Assembly (NCBI GenBank): GCA_029960045.1
Contig: JASCOV010000001.1
Coordinates: 372,001-436,000 of the forward strand
Source: Flavobacteriaceae bacterium PS02293
GTDB taxonomy: Bacteria; Bacteroidota; Bacteroidia; Flavobacteriales; Weeksellaceae
DNA length: 64,000 bases
Direction of reading: 5' to 3'
Shown here: positions 27,330-36,647 of the stretch, one piece after another
How positions within the stretch are numbered: position 1 is the first letter of the stretch
How the letters are laid out: each line of letters opens with the position of its first letter
Program-made: the position numbers and the translations under genes
The notes under the pieces: generated by a model
Seen by the model: the letters and a program-made list of their open reading frames with translations, nothing else
Databases searched by the model: none
What the model was told of the DNA's origin: nothing

Positions 27330-28082
27330 TTACCAGCTAATTAAGCCGTTCTCCAAAGCTTTATTATAAATTTCTTCATCAAATGAATACAAATCCGGTG
27401 CTTTGTGAGCGCCACCTTTTCTTTGCTCGTCCAGTTTTTTGAGTATTCCCAGATTTTTTATTTTTCTATAGAAATTGCCTCTGTTAAGTTCCTTTCCAAG
27501 AATAGATTCATATAGTTTTTGAATTTCAGAAAGTGTGAATTTTTCCGGTAACAAATTGATACCGATAGGTTTAATTGATATTTTTTCTCTCAACGTTTGC
27601 AAAGCTTTTTCCACAATTTCCTTATGGTCCATTGCCATGTCAATATCAGGAAGTTGGCTGAGGTAGATCCACTCGCAGCTCTCACTATATTCATCCACCG
27701 TCAAATCAATCTTTGAAGGATTATATAAGGCATAATAACCTATTGTAATGAATCTTTGTTTATGGAATAAGGTTTCGTCAAAGTCTTCAAAATAAGCTTC
27801 ACTTCTGTTCTTTTTTCCAAAAACACCAAACTCCTCAAGATAAGAAACAGCATTTACGCCTGCTCTGTCTTTCAAAATTCTTACAACTGCATCATCCAGA
27901 TCCTCATCCCTTCTTACATAACCGCCCGGCAGAAACCATTGTTTTCTGTAGTTCATTTTCAATAGAAGAACTTTCAATTCATTTTGATCAAATCCAAAGA
28001 TCACCGGATCTGCAGAAAGGTTGGGAAGGAATATCTCTTTTGCTTCGTTCGATCTTTGTAAAATTAATTCTTTAGAGTCCAT
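27330..28082 (-). CDS. NUDIX-type (NrtR/AraR-like) transcriptional regulator
   Basis: A 250-residue protein with an N-terminal NUDIX fold and a C-terminal winged helix (about 165-235). The NUDIX box G54-Y-V-R-R-D-E60 is followed by R-I-L-K-D-R-A-G-V, so the catalytic REUXEE residues are largely lost and hydrolysis is unlikely. This matches the NrtR-like regulators of Bacteroidetes, some of which sense sugars such as arabinose. I use ATG 28082 (M-D-S-K-E); the upstream extension is hydrophobic and unlikely. It is divergent from the carbohydrate cluster and probably its regulator. Confidence 0.85.
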   Translation of the reverse strand: MDSKELILQRSNEAKEIFLPNLSADPVIFGFDQNELKVLLLKMNYRKQWFLPGGYVRRDEDLDDAVVRILKDRAGVNAVSYLEEFGVFGKKNRSEAYFEDFDETLFHKQRFITIGYYALYNPSKIDLTVDEYSESCEWIYLSQLPDIDMAMDHKEIVEKALQTLREKISIKPIGINLLPEKFTLSEIQKLYESILGKELNRGNFYRKIKNLGILKKLDEQRKGGAHKAPDLYSFDEEIYNKALENGLISW

Positions 28083-28517
28083 TTCATTAGTTTCTGATGT
28101 CAATGTTACAAAAATATTAATAAAAAAATTGAACAAAAGCAAATTTTAAGAAATTGAACGTTTTTTTGGAGATTTTTTAACATAATATTTTCATTGATTC
28201 TATTAGAATCAATGAAAAATTAAACATTGATTTAATTATAAAATGCTTTAAATCAATTACTTAAATTCAATATTAAGTTTTATTAATATTTATTTGTTCA
28301 ATTAAAATAAAGAATGTACTATTGTAATGCTTCCAAGTGAAGCAATCGTTTTTGTTCTGATTTATGATTGAAATTTTAGGATGATGTGGATTTTACAAGT
28401 CAGATATTGGCAACAATTATAACAGAATTACCTTTTGTCAAAACTGATTATGGTTTGAAATTTTGATTGGAAGACGTCAATAAAAGCTAAAGAAAATTAA
28501 AATATATATAACTGGAA
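28083..28517. other. Control region between NUDIX regulator and TonB receptor
   Basis: 435 bp without a gene. It holds the 31-bp palindrome described separately and a smaller dyad TGCTTC-CAAGT-GAAGCA near 28327-28343. No clear TAnnTTTG box was identified. Confidence 0.5.
28188..28218. promoter_or_regulatory. 31-bp perfect palindrome (candidate operator)
   Basis: Arms TTTTCATTGATTCTA and TAGAATCAATGAAAA are fully complementary around one central base. It lies about 105 bp upstream of the NUDIX regulator and 300 bp upstream of the TonB receptor. No T-tract follows, which favours an operator over a terminator. Confidence 0.55.
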
Positions 28518-30785
28518 ATGAGAAAAACTACACTTAAAATTTCGGCGCTGGGACTGATGCTATCTTTTGCAACAGCTTTCGGACAAGAAAAAACTGATAC
28601 TCTTGCAGTAAAAAATGCCGTAAATGCGGCAACTAAAACTGAAGAAGGCGTAAAAACTGTCACTACATCTTCCAAAGAAGACAACAACAGAAACGTAATG
28701 TTGAATGCAGCCAATAACACAAGTCCGAGAGACGTGAACATCGGTTTGCCATCAACAGTTGGTGGAATTACAATTCTTGAAAACGATTTGCCTGCAGTTT
28801 ACTTTTTCTGGCCAGAACTTCCCAACAAAACGTGGAGACAAAGTGTAGGTTTGGAAAAAACAGGATTATTGAAAATGGACCAGCTGGCAAATACAATGGG
28901 CGACCTTGGTTTTGCTGTAAATTCTTATTCCCAAATCGGAACTAAAGATTTAAAAGTGAAAGGAAAATTCACAACAAGTACTTTTGGTTGGTTGCAAGGC
29001 GACGTGAATGTTTCCGGACCGATTTCTAAAAATGGCTGGACGTACACCGTTGGAGCTTTTGCCAACTTCGACCCGAGTACTTACAAGCTTGGCTTCACAA
29101 GAAATGTTGACGAAACTAAAATCTTCCGTGCAGGTGTTACCAAATATTTTAACGATGACAAAGGAAAGATTTCAATCCAATACAAATATGCAGATTCTTA
29201 TAGCATTACCAATTATGCAGTTTTCCAATATGGAGAAAATGGAAAGGTTTCCGAGCTTGACAACTTCAGAATCGGTAGAGATTCTTACGTGGTAAGAGAC
29301 GGGCAAATCAAAATGAAAGATATTCTTTCCGGAAATACCTATTGGGCAAATATGGACGGAAATGACAGTAGAAATACATCTCATAACATCGATATCTTCG
29401 GAAATTACCGTTTGAATAACGGTTGGGATTTTAAATTCTCAACCAGAGCGCACTTTGCAACGGCGAAATCTTCTAATATTATTCCTTTAAGTATTTTCAA
29501 TGCTGATGCGGCTTCAGGTTACACGATTGCTTCAACAGGTCAGGCTTATACCGGAGCAGTTGGAACTCAGTTGGCAATGCACACGCCGGCGACTCCGATT
29601 ACCAATATCGCAGGACGTTTTTCTTTGAACAAACAATTGGGAAATCATAATGTAACGGTTGGTGTTTTAGAACAATATTATCACATTGATAAATTCACTT
29701 CAAACAGGTCGTTCTTCTTCCAGACTGTAGAACCGCAGCCTCAAAGATTGATTGGTCCAACTACTGATGCAGATGGTTTCTACAATTATAATGCAGGCGG
29801 CGAATTCCACAGCGGGTCAGAAAACAAAGTTTCAGTTTACGGAACCGATGAGTGGAAAGTTTCTGATGACTTTAATTTAAGCTATGGTTTGCATTTGAAG
29901 AATCACAGTATCGATGGAGAATATTCTTTGACACCAAGAACTGTAGGTTTCAATTTCACAGACCCTGCTCAATTCAACCAAATCAATCAAAGTTTTTTCC
30001 AGATTGCAGGTAGTTTGAATGCTACTTATAACATCAGCAAGAACTTCGGAGTTATCGCCAACTTGCTTTATACTGAAGAAAACAGAAGATTGGAAAGTTA
30101 TTCTCAGGCCTTCGAACCAAATACAAATAAGATAAAAAGTCCACTTGGAGCATTTGGAGTTTTCTGGAATACAGATTTTATCCAATTGATTTCTCAGGCG
30201 ACTTACCTTAAAAAGAACAACAACCTGAACAGATATAATTTAGTAAATCCAGCAAATACGACTCAGGCTCAAAACGTTACAGTTTACTATGATATTCAGA
30301 CAATTGGATGGACAACTGATTTTGTTTTGAAGCCTTTCAAAGGATTTAATTTACATTATTTATTGACTTTCCAAAATCCGGTTTACAAGAAATTCAATTT
30401 CAATGCTTTCGGAACAGATTATAATTACAGTGATAATAATGTTTTGGGAGTTGCTAAAACTTTGATGGAAATTGACCCGAGTTATTCTATTAATAAATTT
30501 AGATTCTGGGCAAGTTTCAGATATTTCTCAAAACAATACGCCAACCTTACGAATGCACTTTACTTCGCACCTAGATGGGAAACTTTCGGAGGTGTAAGTT
30601 ATACAGTTAATAAAAATATTAATATCGGAGCAACGGTTATCAACTTCCTGAATCAAAGAGGAGCAAGTGGAACAATCAACGGTGCCGAATTGATTACCGA
30701 TGCAAGTCCATACTACGGAAAATTACTGACAGGAACTTACATTATGCCATTGACAGGTCAGTTTTCTGTAAGCTTTAACTTCTAA
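28518..30785 (+). CDS. TonB-dependent outer-membrane receptor
   Basis: A 755-residue protein with a signal peptide (1-22, ending A-F-G-Q), a degenerate plug region and a long beta-barrel ending in F-S-V-S-F-N-F, an outer-membrane terminus. It lacks the N-terminal carboxypeptidase-like domain and length (about 1000 residues) of SusC-type receptors, and no SusD gene follows. It heads a same-strand cluster of glycosidases and esterases, so it probably imports a sugar or glycoside by a non-Sus route. The next gene begins nine bases after its stop. Confidence 0.82.
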   Translation: MRKTTLKISALGLMLSFATAFGQEKTDTLAVKNAVNAATKTEEGVKTVTTSSKEDNNRNVMLNAANNTSPRDVNIGLPSTVGGITILENDLPAVYFFWPELPNKTWRQSVGLEKTGLLKMDQLANTMGDLGFAVNSYSQIGTKDLKVKGKFTTSTFGWLQGDVNVSGPISKNGWTYTVGAFANFDPSTYKLGFTRNVDETKIFRAGVTKYFNDDKGKISIQYKYADSYSITNYAVFQYGENGKVSELDNFRIGRDSYVVRDGQIKMKDILSGNTYWANMDGNDSRNTSHNIDIFGNYRLNNGWDFKFSTRAHFATAKSSNIIPLSIFNADAASGYTIASTGQAYTGAVGTQLAMHTPATPITNIAGRFSLNKQLGNHNVTVGVLEQYYHIDKFTSNRSFFFQTVEPQPQRLIGPTTDADGFYNYNAGGEFHSGSENKVSVYGTDEWKVSDDFNLSYGLHLKNHSIDGEYSLTPRTVGFNFTDPAQFNQINQSFFQIAGSLNATYNISKNFGVIANLLYTEENRRLESYSQAFEPNTNKIKSPLGAFGVFWNTDFIQLISQATYLKKNNNLNRYNLVNPANTTQAQNVTVYYDIQTIGWTTDFVLKPFKGFNLHYLLTFQNPVYKKFNFNAFGTDYNYSDNNVLGVAKTLMEIDPSYSINKFRFWASFRYFSKQYANLTNALYFAPRWETFGGVSYTVNKNINIGATVINFLNQRGASGTINGAELITDASPYYGKLLTGTYIMPLTGQFSVSFNF

Positions 30786-30794
30786 AATTTAAAA

Positions 30795-33086
30795 ATGAAA
30801 AAATCAGTATTCAATATAGCCGCATTATTTCTGGGTGTAACTGCTTTTTCTCAAAATATCCAAACCGTGACCAATTCCAAAGGTCCGGTTTTGGGGTATT
30901 CTGCAGATTCTGGTGTGAAAATCCTGACAGTTGGCGGAAATAAATTCAAGGATTTAAACAAAAACGGAAAACTCGACAAATACGAGGACTGGAGACTTCC
31001 TGTTGATGAAAGAGCCAAAGATTTAGCTTCAAAAATGTCGGTTGAGCAGATTGCAGGATTGATGCTATACAGCAGTCATCAATCTGTTCCGGCTCCTGCA
31101 GAAGGTTTCAGAGCAGGAAAATACAACGGAATGTTCTACAAAGAAAGCGGTGCAAAAGCTTTTGATTTAACAGACCAGCAAAAAAAATTCCTGAAAGACG
31201 ATAATCTTCGCCACGTTTTGGTAACAACTGTAGAATCTCCAGAAATTGCCGCAAAATGGAGCAATAATATCCAAGCTTACATCGAAGGTTTAGGATTGGG
31301 AATTCCCGCCAACAACAGTACGGATCCGAGACATTCAGCAACGGTAACCGCAGAATTTAATGAAGGAGCAGGTGGACAGATTTCTCTTTGGCCGGATGGT
31401 TTGGCAATGGGCGCAACTTTCGACCCTGAATTAGTGAAGAAGTTCGGAAACATTGCTGCTCAGGAATACAGAGCATTGGGAATTTCAACAGCTCTTTCTC
31501 CTCAAATCGATTTGGGAACAGAACCTCGCTGGTATAGAATCGCTTATGTGTTTAGCGAAAGTCCTGAACTTACCGCAGATTTAGGAAGAGGTTACATCGA
31601 CGGTTTCCAAACGACAATCGGAAGCAAAAACGGTTGGGGAAACAAAAGCGTTAACGCAATGGTAAAACATTGGCCAGGAGGCGGACCTGAAGAAGGAGGT
31701 CGCGACGGTCACTGGGCGATGGGAAAATACGCAGTTTATCCGGGAAATAATTTCCAGAACCACGTAAAACCCTTTACTGAAGGTGCTTTTAAACTTAATG
31801 GAGGAACTAAAGAAGCTTCTGCGGTAATGCCTTATTACACGATAAGTTTTAATCAGGACACGAAAAATGGCGAAAACGTCGGAAACGGTTACAGCAAATA
31901 TTTAATCACAGATTTACTTCGTGGAAAATACAAATACGATGGCGTAGTCTGCACGGATTGGTTAATCACAGCAGACGAACCAAAATCTCCGGGAGGATTT
32001 GCTGGAAAACCTTGGGGAGCGGAAAAATTATCAATTTCTCAACGTCATTACAAAGTTTTGGAAGCAGGCGTTGACCAATTTGGAGGAAATAACGACAAAG
32101 TTCCTGTTTTGGAAGCTTATCAAATGGGCGTGAAAGAACATGGCGAAAAAGCATATCGTGCAAAATTTGAGCAGTCAGCTGTTCGTTTGCTGAGAAATTT
32201 CTTTAGAACCGGATTGTTTGAAAACCCTTATGTAGACACAGAAGAAACCAAGAAGATCGTTGGTAATCCTGAATTTATGAAAGCAGGTTATGAAGCTCAG
32301 GTAAAATCTATCGTGATGCTGAAAAACAAAGCCAATATTCTTCCGATTAAAGAAAGAAAAACAGCTTACATTCCGAAGAGATATTCTCCGGCAACGTTCA
32401 ACTGGTGGGGAATTTACACAGGACCATCTTTGGAATATCCTGTGGATATCGAAAAAGTGAAAAAACATTTTAACGTAACCGATGACCCCGCAAAAGCTGA
32501 TTTCGCATTGGTTTTCGTGAAAAGTCCGCACAGTGAAGAAGGCGGTTACAGTGACATCGACGCCAAAGAAGGCGGAAACGGTTATGTCCCGATTTCTCTT
32601 CAATATCAGACTTATACAGCAACCGAAGCCCGTGAAAAAAGTATCGCAGCAGGCGACCCTGTTGTTGCACCAAATGTTCACGACAGAACGTTCAAAAACA
32701 AAACTTCTACAGCCACCAATTTCACAGATTTGTTGGCCATAGAAAATGCTTACAAAGCAATGAACGGAAAGCCTGTCATCGTTTCTATCACAGCTTCCAA
32801 GCCGATGATTTTTAATGAATTTGAAAAACACGCAGACGCAATTCTGATGAATTTCAATGTATCAAATCAGGCAGTTGTGGATATCGTGAACGGAAAATAT
32901 GAACCTTCAGGATTGCTTCCGCTTCAGATGCCTGCGAATATGACAACGGTTGAAAAGCAGAAAGAAGACGTGCCTTACGATATGGAAACGCACAAAGATT
33001 CCGAAGGTCACAACTACGATTTCGGATACGGAATGAACTGGTCTGGCGTGATTAAAGATGCGAGAACTCAAAAATATACAAAGTAA
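30795..33086 (+). CDS. Glycoside hydrolase family 3 beta-glucosidase-like enzyme
   Basis: A 763-residue secreted enzyme (signal peptide 1-19). Residues 53-64 read D-L-N-K-N-G-K-L-D-K-Y-E-D, an EF-hand-like calcium loop seen before many Bacteroidetes GH3 domains. The catalytic TIM barrel has V-K-H-W-P-G-G-G and V-V-C-T-D-W, whose Asp is the expected nucleophile. The alpha/beta sandwich domain follows. It lacks a long Fn3-like tail, unlike the second GH3 here. Likely acts on beta-glucosides or oligosaccharides in the periplasm. Confidence 0.9.
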   Translation: MKKSVFNIAALFLGVTAFSQNIQTVTNSKGPVLGYSADSGVKILTVGGNKFKDLNKNGKLDKYEDWRLPVDERAKDLASKMSVEQIAGLMLYSSHQSVPAPAEGFRAGKYNGMFYKESGAKAFDLTDQQKKFLKDDNLRHVLVTTVESPEIAAKWSNNIQAYIEGLGLGIPANNSTDPRHSATVTAEFNEGAGGQISLWPDGLAMGATFDPELVKKFGNIAAQEYRALGISTALSPQIDLGTEPRWYRIAYVFSESPELTADLGRGYIDGFQTTIGSKNGWGNKSVNAMVKHWPGGGPEEGGRDGHWAMGKYAVYPGNNFQNHVKPFTEGAFKLNGGTKEASAVMPYYTISFNQDTKNGENVGNGYSKYLITDLLRGKYKYDGVVCTDWLITADEPKSPGGFAGKPWGAEKLSISQRHYKVLEAGVDQFGGNNDKVPVLEAYQMGVKEHGEKAYRAKFEQSAVRLLRNFFRTGLFENPYVDTEETKKIVGNPEFMKAGYEAQVKSIVMLKNKANILPIKERKTAYIPKRYSPATFNWWGIYTGPSLEYPVDIEKVKKHFNVTDDPAKADFALVFVKSPHSEEGGYSDIDAKEGGNGYVPISLQYQTYTATEAREKSIAAGDPVVAPNVHDRTFKNKTSTATNFTDLLAIENAYKAMNGKPVIVSITASKPMIFNEFEKHADAILMNFNVSNQAVVDIVNGKYEPSGLLPLQMPANMTTVEKQKEDVPYDMETHKDSEGHNYDFGYGMNWSGVIKDARTQKYTK

Positions 33087-33119
33087 GATTCATCATAAAA
33101 TTGATTAAGTTGGTGTCTT

Positions 33120-33152
33120 GAGGCCGGACATCTTGTTCGGTCTCATTTTTTT
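33120..33152 (+). terminator. Terminator after the first GH3 gene
   Basis: GAGGCCGGACA and TGTTCGGTCTC pair over 11 bp with G-U pairs, followed by a T-rich run. It splits the cluster into at least two transcripts or trims read-through. Confidence 0.8.
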
Positions 33153-33173
33153 ATCACACAAAAAAAATTAAGA

Positions 33174-34340
33174 ATGAAAATCAAATACACAATCTATTCA
33201 TTGATGCTTGGTTCATTGATGTTTGCACAGGAAAGTCTCGATTTCAGCAGAAAGAAAAACTTAATTTCTCCCGATATTTCTGGTCAGAATGTTACTTTTC
33301 GTTTGCTCGCTCCCAGTGCGAACAGCGTAAAACTTCAGGGAAACTGGTTTCCGTCAAAAGGAATGGAAGCGGGTTCTCTGGATTTACAAAAAGATAAAGA
33401 CGGCGTTTGGAGTTTTTCTAAAAATGATTTCAATCCGGATTTATACACTTATTCGTTTATCATTGATGGCGTAAAAGCCAATGACCCAAACAATTCATAT
33501 CAGGTTCGTGATGTTTCGTCTGTGATGAGTATGATTTTAATTGATGGAAAACAATCCGAAAATTATAAAGTTCAGAACGTACCACACGGAACGGTTTCCA
33601 AAAGATGGTACAAATCAAACGGACTGAAAGAAGACCGTAGATTAACCGTTTATACACCTCCGAATTATGAAAATTCAAAAGAAAAATTCCCAGTTTTATA
33701 CTTATTGCACGGAATGGGCGGCGACGAGGAAGCTTGGATGACTTTGGGAAGAGCTTCGCAGATTTTGGATAATTTAATCGCTCAGAGAAAAGCAAAACCG
33801 ATGATTGTCGTAATGCCAAACGGTCACACCAGCAATTCCGCAGCGCCGGGCGAATCTTCAAAAGGTTTATATAAAATCGATATGAGAACGCCGGATATTT
33901 TCTCAGGCGATATGGAAACGTATTTCAAAGAAATTATGGATTTCACAGAATCAAATTACCGAGTAAAAGCCGATGCCAAAAACCGTGCAGTTGCCGGACT
34001 TTCGATGGGCGGTTTTCATTCGTTGTACATCTCTGCCAATCAGCCGAAAATGTTCGATTATGTAGGTTTATTTTCTCCCGCAATTCTTCCGCCTGACGAA
34101 AAGAAAAGTCCGATTTATCAGAATCTCGACCAAAAACTGAAAACACAGCAGACCAATTCCTACAAATTGTACTGGATTGCCATTGGAAAGACAGATTTCC
34201 TGTACAAAAATGTAGAAGAGTACCGTCAGAAACTCGACAAAATGAACTTCAAATATCAATACGTAGAATCCGAAGGTGGTCACACGTGGAGCAATTGGAG
34301 AACATATCTTAATGAGTTTGTTCCGCAATTATTTAAGTAA
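33174..34340 (+). CDS. CE1-like esterase with N-terminal E-set domain
   Basis: A 388-residue secreted protein (signal peptide 1-18). Residues about 38-125 form an early-set/CBM48-like domain (V-T-F-R-L-L-A-P, V-K-L-Q-G-N-W). The alpha/beta-hydrolase domain has L-L-H-G-M-G-G, the nucleophile in G-L-S277-M-G-G and H370 in E-G-G-H-T-W. This layout is that of Bacteroidetes feruloyl/acetyl esterases active on plant polysaccharides. Its place in a GH3 cluster supports that. Confidence 0.88.
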   Translation: MKIKYTIYSLMLGSLMFAQESLDFSRKKNLISPDISGQNVTFRLLAPSANSVKLQGNWFPSKGMEAGSLDLQKDKDGVWSFSKNDFNPDLYTYSFIIDGVKANDPNNSYQVRDVSSVMSMILIDGKQSENYKVQNVPHGTVSKRWYKSNGLKEDRRLTVYTPPNYENSKEKFPVLYLLHGMGGDEEAWMTLGRASQILDNLIAQRKAKPMIVVMPNGHTSNSAAPGESSKGLYKIDMRTPDIFSGDMETYFKEIMDFTESNYRVKADAKNRAVAGLSMGGFHSLYISANQPKMFDYVGLFSPAILPPDEKKSPIYQNLDQKLKTQQTNSYKLYWIAIGKTDFLYKNVEEYRQKLDKMNFKYQYVESEGGHTWSNWRTYLNEFVPQLFK

Positions 34341-34354
34341 AATAATAATTATTT

Positions 34355-34463
34355 GGGCAGCTTAATCCGCCTTCCGCTCCCAATCTTTTTTGCAGACGAT
34401 TTCAGTTTAAATAGAACTCGAAGTACAAGCAAAAAAGGATTTCCGCTCAAGTCGGGCTGCGAG
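34355..34463 (+). repeat. REP-like palindromic element, family A, copy 2
   Basis: Begins GGGCAGCTTAATCCGCCTTC and ends CCGCTCAAGTCGGGCTGC. The loop is longer and different in sequence from copies 1 and 3, while the arms are conserved. Confidence 0.9.
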
Positions 34464-34491
34464 AGATTCGCTGTTTAATAATTAGCAGAAT

Positions 34492-34596
34492 GTTTGTCAT
34501 TCAGAGCATAAACTGAAAGTTTACGAACGAAGTTCTGAAGTGAAGCGTGGAATCTAAATATTCAATTCTTGTAGAGATTCCTACTGAATGACAAAC
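34492..34596. repeat. Inverted repeat, TTTGTCATTC family, copy 1
   Basis: TGTTTGTCATTCAG on the left and CTGAATGACAAACA on the right are complementary, enclosing about 75 bp. A tighter member lies at 48518-48571. The following 34620-34705 contains two CTTTGCG-rich stretches, another low-complexity repeat. Confidence 0.75.
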
Positions 34597-34710
34597 AAAC
34601 TGTCAATTTATTGCGGTCTTTGCTGAGTGAAACGCCTTTGCGAACTTAAAAACAGTTTAATAATCAAAAAAAATCTTTGCGCTCTTTGCGTTAAAAAATT
34701 TAAAATAAAA

Positions 34711-35589
34711 ATGAAAAAAATAATCATAGCAAGTGTTTTCCTTTTCGGCTTAAACACCATTAATGCTCAAAAATCAATTCCATTATATCAAGGCAAGGCG
34801 CCAGGTTCAGAAGCTTGGACATATTCCGAAAAAGAAATGGATTCCGATTTATTCAAAACCCATTTGGTGTACAACGTTGCAGCTCCGGCAATAGAAATCT
34901 ACGAAGCTCCAAAAGCTAAAGCCAACGGAACGGTTATCGTAATAGCTCCAGGAGGTGGATTTCAAAGTCTTTCTATCAATAAAGAAGGGAGAGATTTAGC
35001 AAAAATTCTTCAGGAAAAAGGAATTACGGCGGTCGTTTTAAAATACCGATTGCTGGAAACCAAAACTGGTGACCCAGCTCGCGAAATGATGGAAAACATC
35101 AAAGACAGACCTGCTTTTGATGCCAAAACAGCACCGATAAAAGTAATGGCTGGAAACGATATCAAAACTGCTATTTCATACATCCGGAAAAATGCAGAAA
35201 AACTCAATGTAAATCCAGAAAAACTAGGTGTTATCGGGTTTTCAGCTGGTGCAAGTGTGATTCTGGAAAGCGTACTTCACAGTGATGATGCTTCTACAAT
35301 TCCAAATTTTGCAGCTTCCATCTACGGTGGTCCGAGTGATGCCGTTTTAGGTTACAAAATCCCTGAGCAAAAATTGCCTTTATTTATTTGTGCAGCAGAT
35401 GATGACCAACTGAAATTGGCTCCGAAATCAATTTTATTATACACCAAATGGCACGATGCAAAACAGCCTGTCGAACTTCATATCTATGAAAAAGGTGGTC
35501 ACGGTTTCGGAATGGGAAAACAGGATAGTCCGGTTGATAACTGGTCGAACGTTTACTTGGATTGGCTGAAGTTTCATAAGTTTTTATAA
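34711..35589 (+). CDS. Secreted alpha/beta hydrolase (acetylesterase-like)
   Basis: A 292-residue protein with signal peptide (1-20, ending I-N-A-Q). The oxyanion segment A-P-G-G-G-F and nucleophile G-F-S178-A-G, with a late G-G-H-G-F-G (His near 266), resemble BD-FAE/xylan acetylesterase-like hydrolases. I use ATG 34711, which begins the signal peptide; the frame is open 84 bases further up, but there it runs through repeat DNA. Probably removes acyl groups from plant glycans. Confidence 0.85.
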   Translation: MKKIIIASVFLFGLNTINAQKSIPLYQGKAPGSEAWTYSEKEMDSDLFKTHLVYNVAAPAIEIYEAPKAKANGTVIVIAPGGGFQSLSINKEGRDLAKILQEKGITAVVLKYRLLETKTGDPAREMMENIKDRPAFDAKTAPIKVMAGNDIKTAISYIRKNAEKLNVNPEKLGVIGFSAGASVILESVLHSDDASTIPNFAASIYGGPSDAVLGYKIPEQKLPLFICAADDDQLKLAPKSILLYTKWHDAKQPVELHIYEKGGHGFGMGKQDSPVDNWSNVYLDWLKFHKFL

Positions 35590-35603
35590 CAAGAATTCTC
35601 TTT

Positions 35604-36635
35604 ATGAAAACAATATTTACAAGTATTTTATCGGTATTTGCAGTAGCTTCATTGATTGCGCAGACAACTTCTGTGCTTCCTGAAATGAACCAGTTTGTAA
35701 AACCACGTTATCGTGTCATCGTCGATAATGATTTCGGTGGAGACCCAGATGGTTTATTCCAACTCGTTCATCAGATTCTTTCGCCTTCTGCGGAAATTAA
35801 GGGAATTATCGGTTCACACTTAAAACCCAATGACCCTTTTGATAAATCGAATATCACGGCTGAAAACGCTGTAAAAAAAGTCAACGAAACTTTGGAAGTG
35901 ATGAATCTGAAAAACAAATTCAATGTTTTTCAAGGTTCTAATGAGCAATTGAAAGATACCAAAACGCCCAACATTTCTGAAGGAGCAAAAGCTATTGTTG
36001 CCGAAGCAATGAAAGCTGATGAGAAAAATCCTTTGTTCGTGGTTTGCGGTGCAGGTTTAACTGAAGTTGCAAGTGCTTATCTGATGGAACCAAAAATCGC
36101 TGACAAAATCGTTGTCGTTTGGATTGGTGGTCCCGAATATCTGGATTTATCAACGCCTCCTCCCGGATTTACACCTTTAGAATACAATCTCGGAATCGAT
36201 ATCAAAGCTGGACAAGTCGTTTTCAATGAATCCAATTTAAATATTTGGCAAATCCCGAGAAATGCTTACAGACAGACTTTGATGTCTTATGGAGAATTGA
36301 TTACCAAAGTAAAACCTGAAGGAAAAACAGGAGCTTATTTAACCAAGAAAATCGAGGATTTAATGGAAAGAGTTCAGAAACTGAATTTTCATATCGGTGA
36401 AACTTACATTATGGGAGATTCGCCTTTGGTTTTGGTGACGGCTTTACAGTCTTCATTTGAAGCAGATTCTTCATCAAGTTCTTACGTTTTGAAAAACGCT
36501 CCGAAAATCGATGATAATGGCTTGTATCAATACAATTCGAAAGGCCGAAACATCAGAGTTTATACACAATTGGACACTCGACTGATGTTCGATGATTTCT
36601 ACACAAAACTAAAATTATTCAACAAAAAAAATTAA
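35604..36635 (+). CDS. Secreted nucleoside-hydrolase-fold protein
   Basis: A 343-residue protein with signal peptide (1-20, ending L-I-A-Q). D-N-D-F-G-G-D-P-D-G at 41-50 is the metal-binding start of the nucleoside hydrolase/DUF1593 superfamily, and D-x-R-L-M-F-D-D-F is near the end. In this family the four Asp bind calcium and hydrolyse an N- or O-glycosidic bond. Its place among GH3s and esterases suggests a glycan rather than a nucleoside, but that is inference. Confidence 0.75.
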   Translation: MKTIFTSILSVFAVASLIAQTTSVLPEMNQFVKPRYRVIVDNDFGGDPDGLFQLVHQILSPSAEIKGIIGSHLKPNDPFDKSNITAENAVKKVNETLEVMNLKNKFNVFQGSNEQLKDTKTPNISEGAKAIVAEAMKADEKNPLFVVCGAGLTEVASAYLMEPKIADKIVVVWIGGPEYLDLSTPPPGFTPLEYNLGIDIKAGQVVFNESNLNIWQIPRNAYRQTLMSYGELITKVKPEGKTGAYLTKKIEDLMERVQKLNFHIGETYIMGDSPLVLVTALQSSFEADSSSSSYVLKNAPKIDDNGLYQYNSKGRNIRVYTQLDTRLMFDDFYTKLKLFNKKN

Positions 36636-36647
36636 AAATATAGTATT

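Noticed and set aside
32175..32831. 218-codon minus-strand frame
   Set aside because: Lies wholly antisense to the GH3 gene, rich in Cys/Phe/Arg without motifs; a codon-bias shadow.
34627..34710. N-terminal extension of the alpha/beta hydrolase
   Set aside because: It runs through CTTTGCG-rich repeat DNA, and a clean signal peptide starts at 34711.
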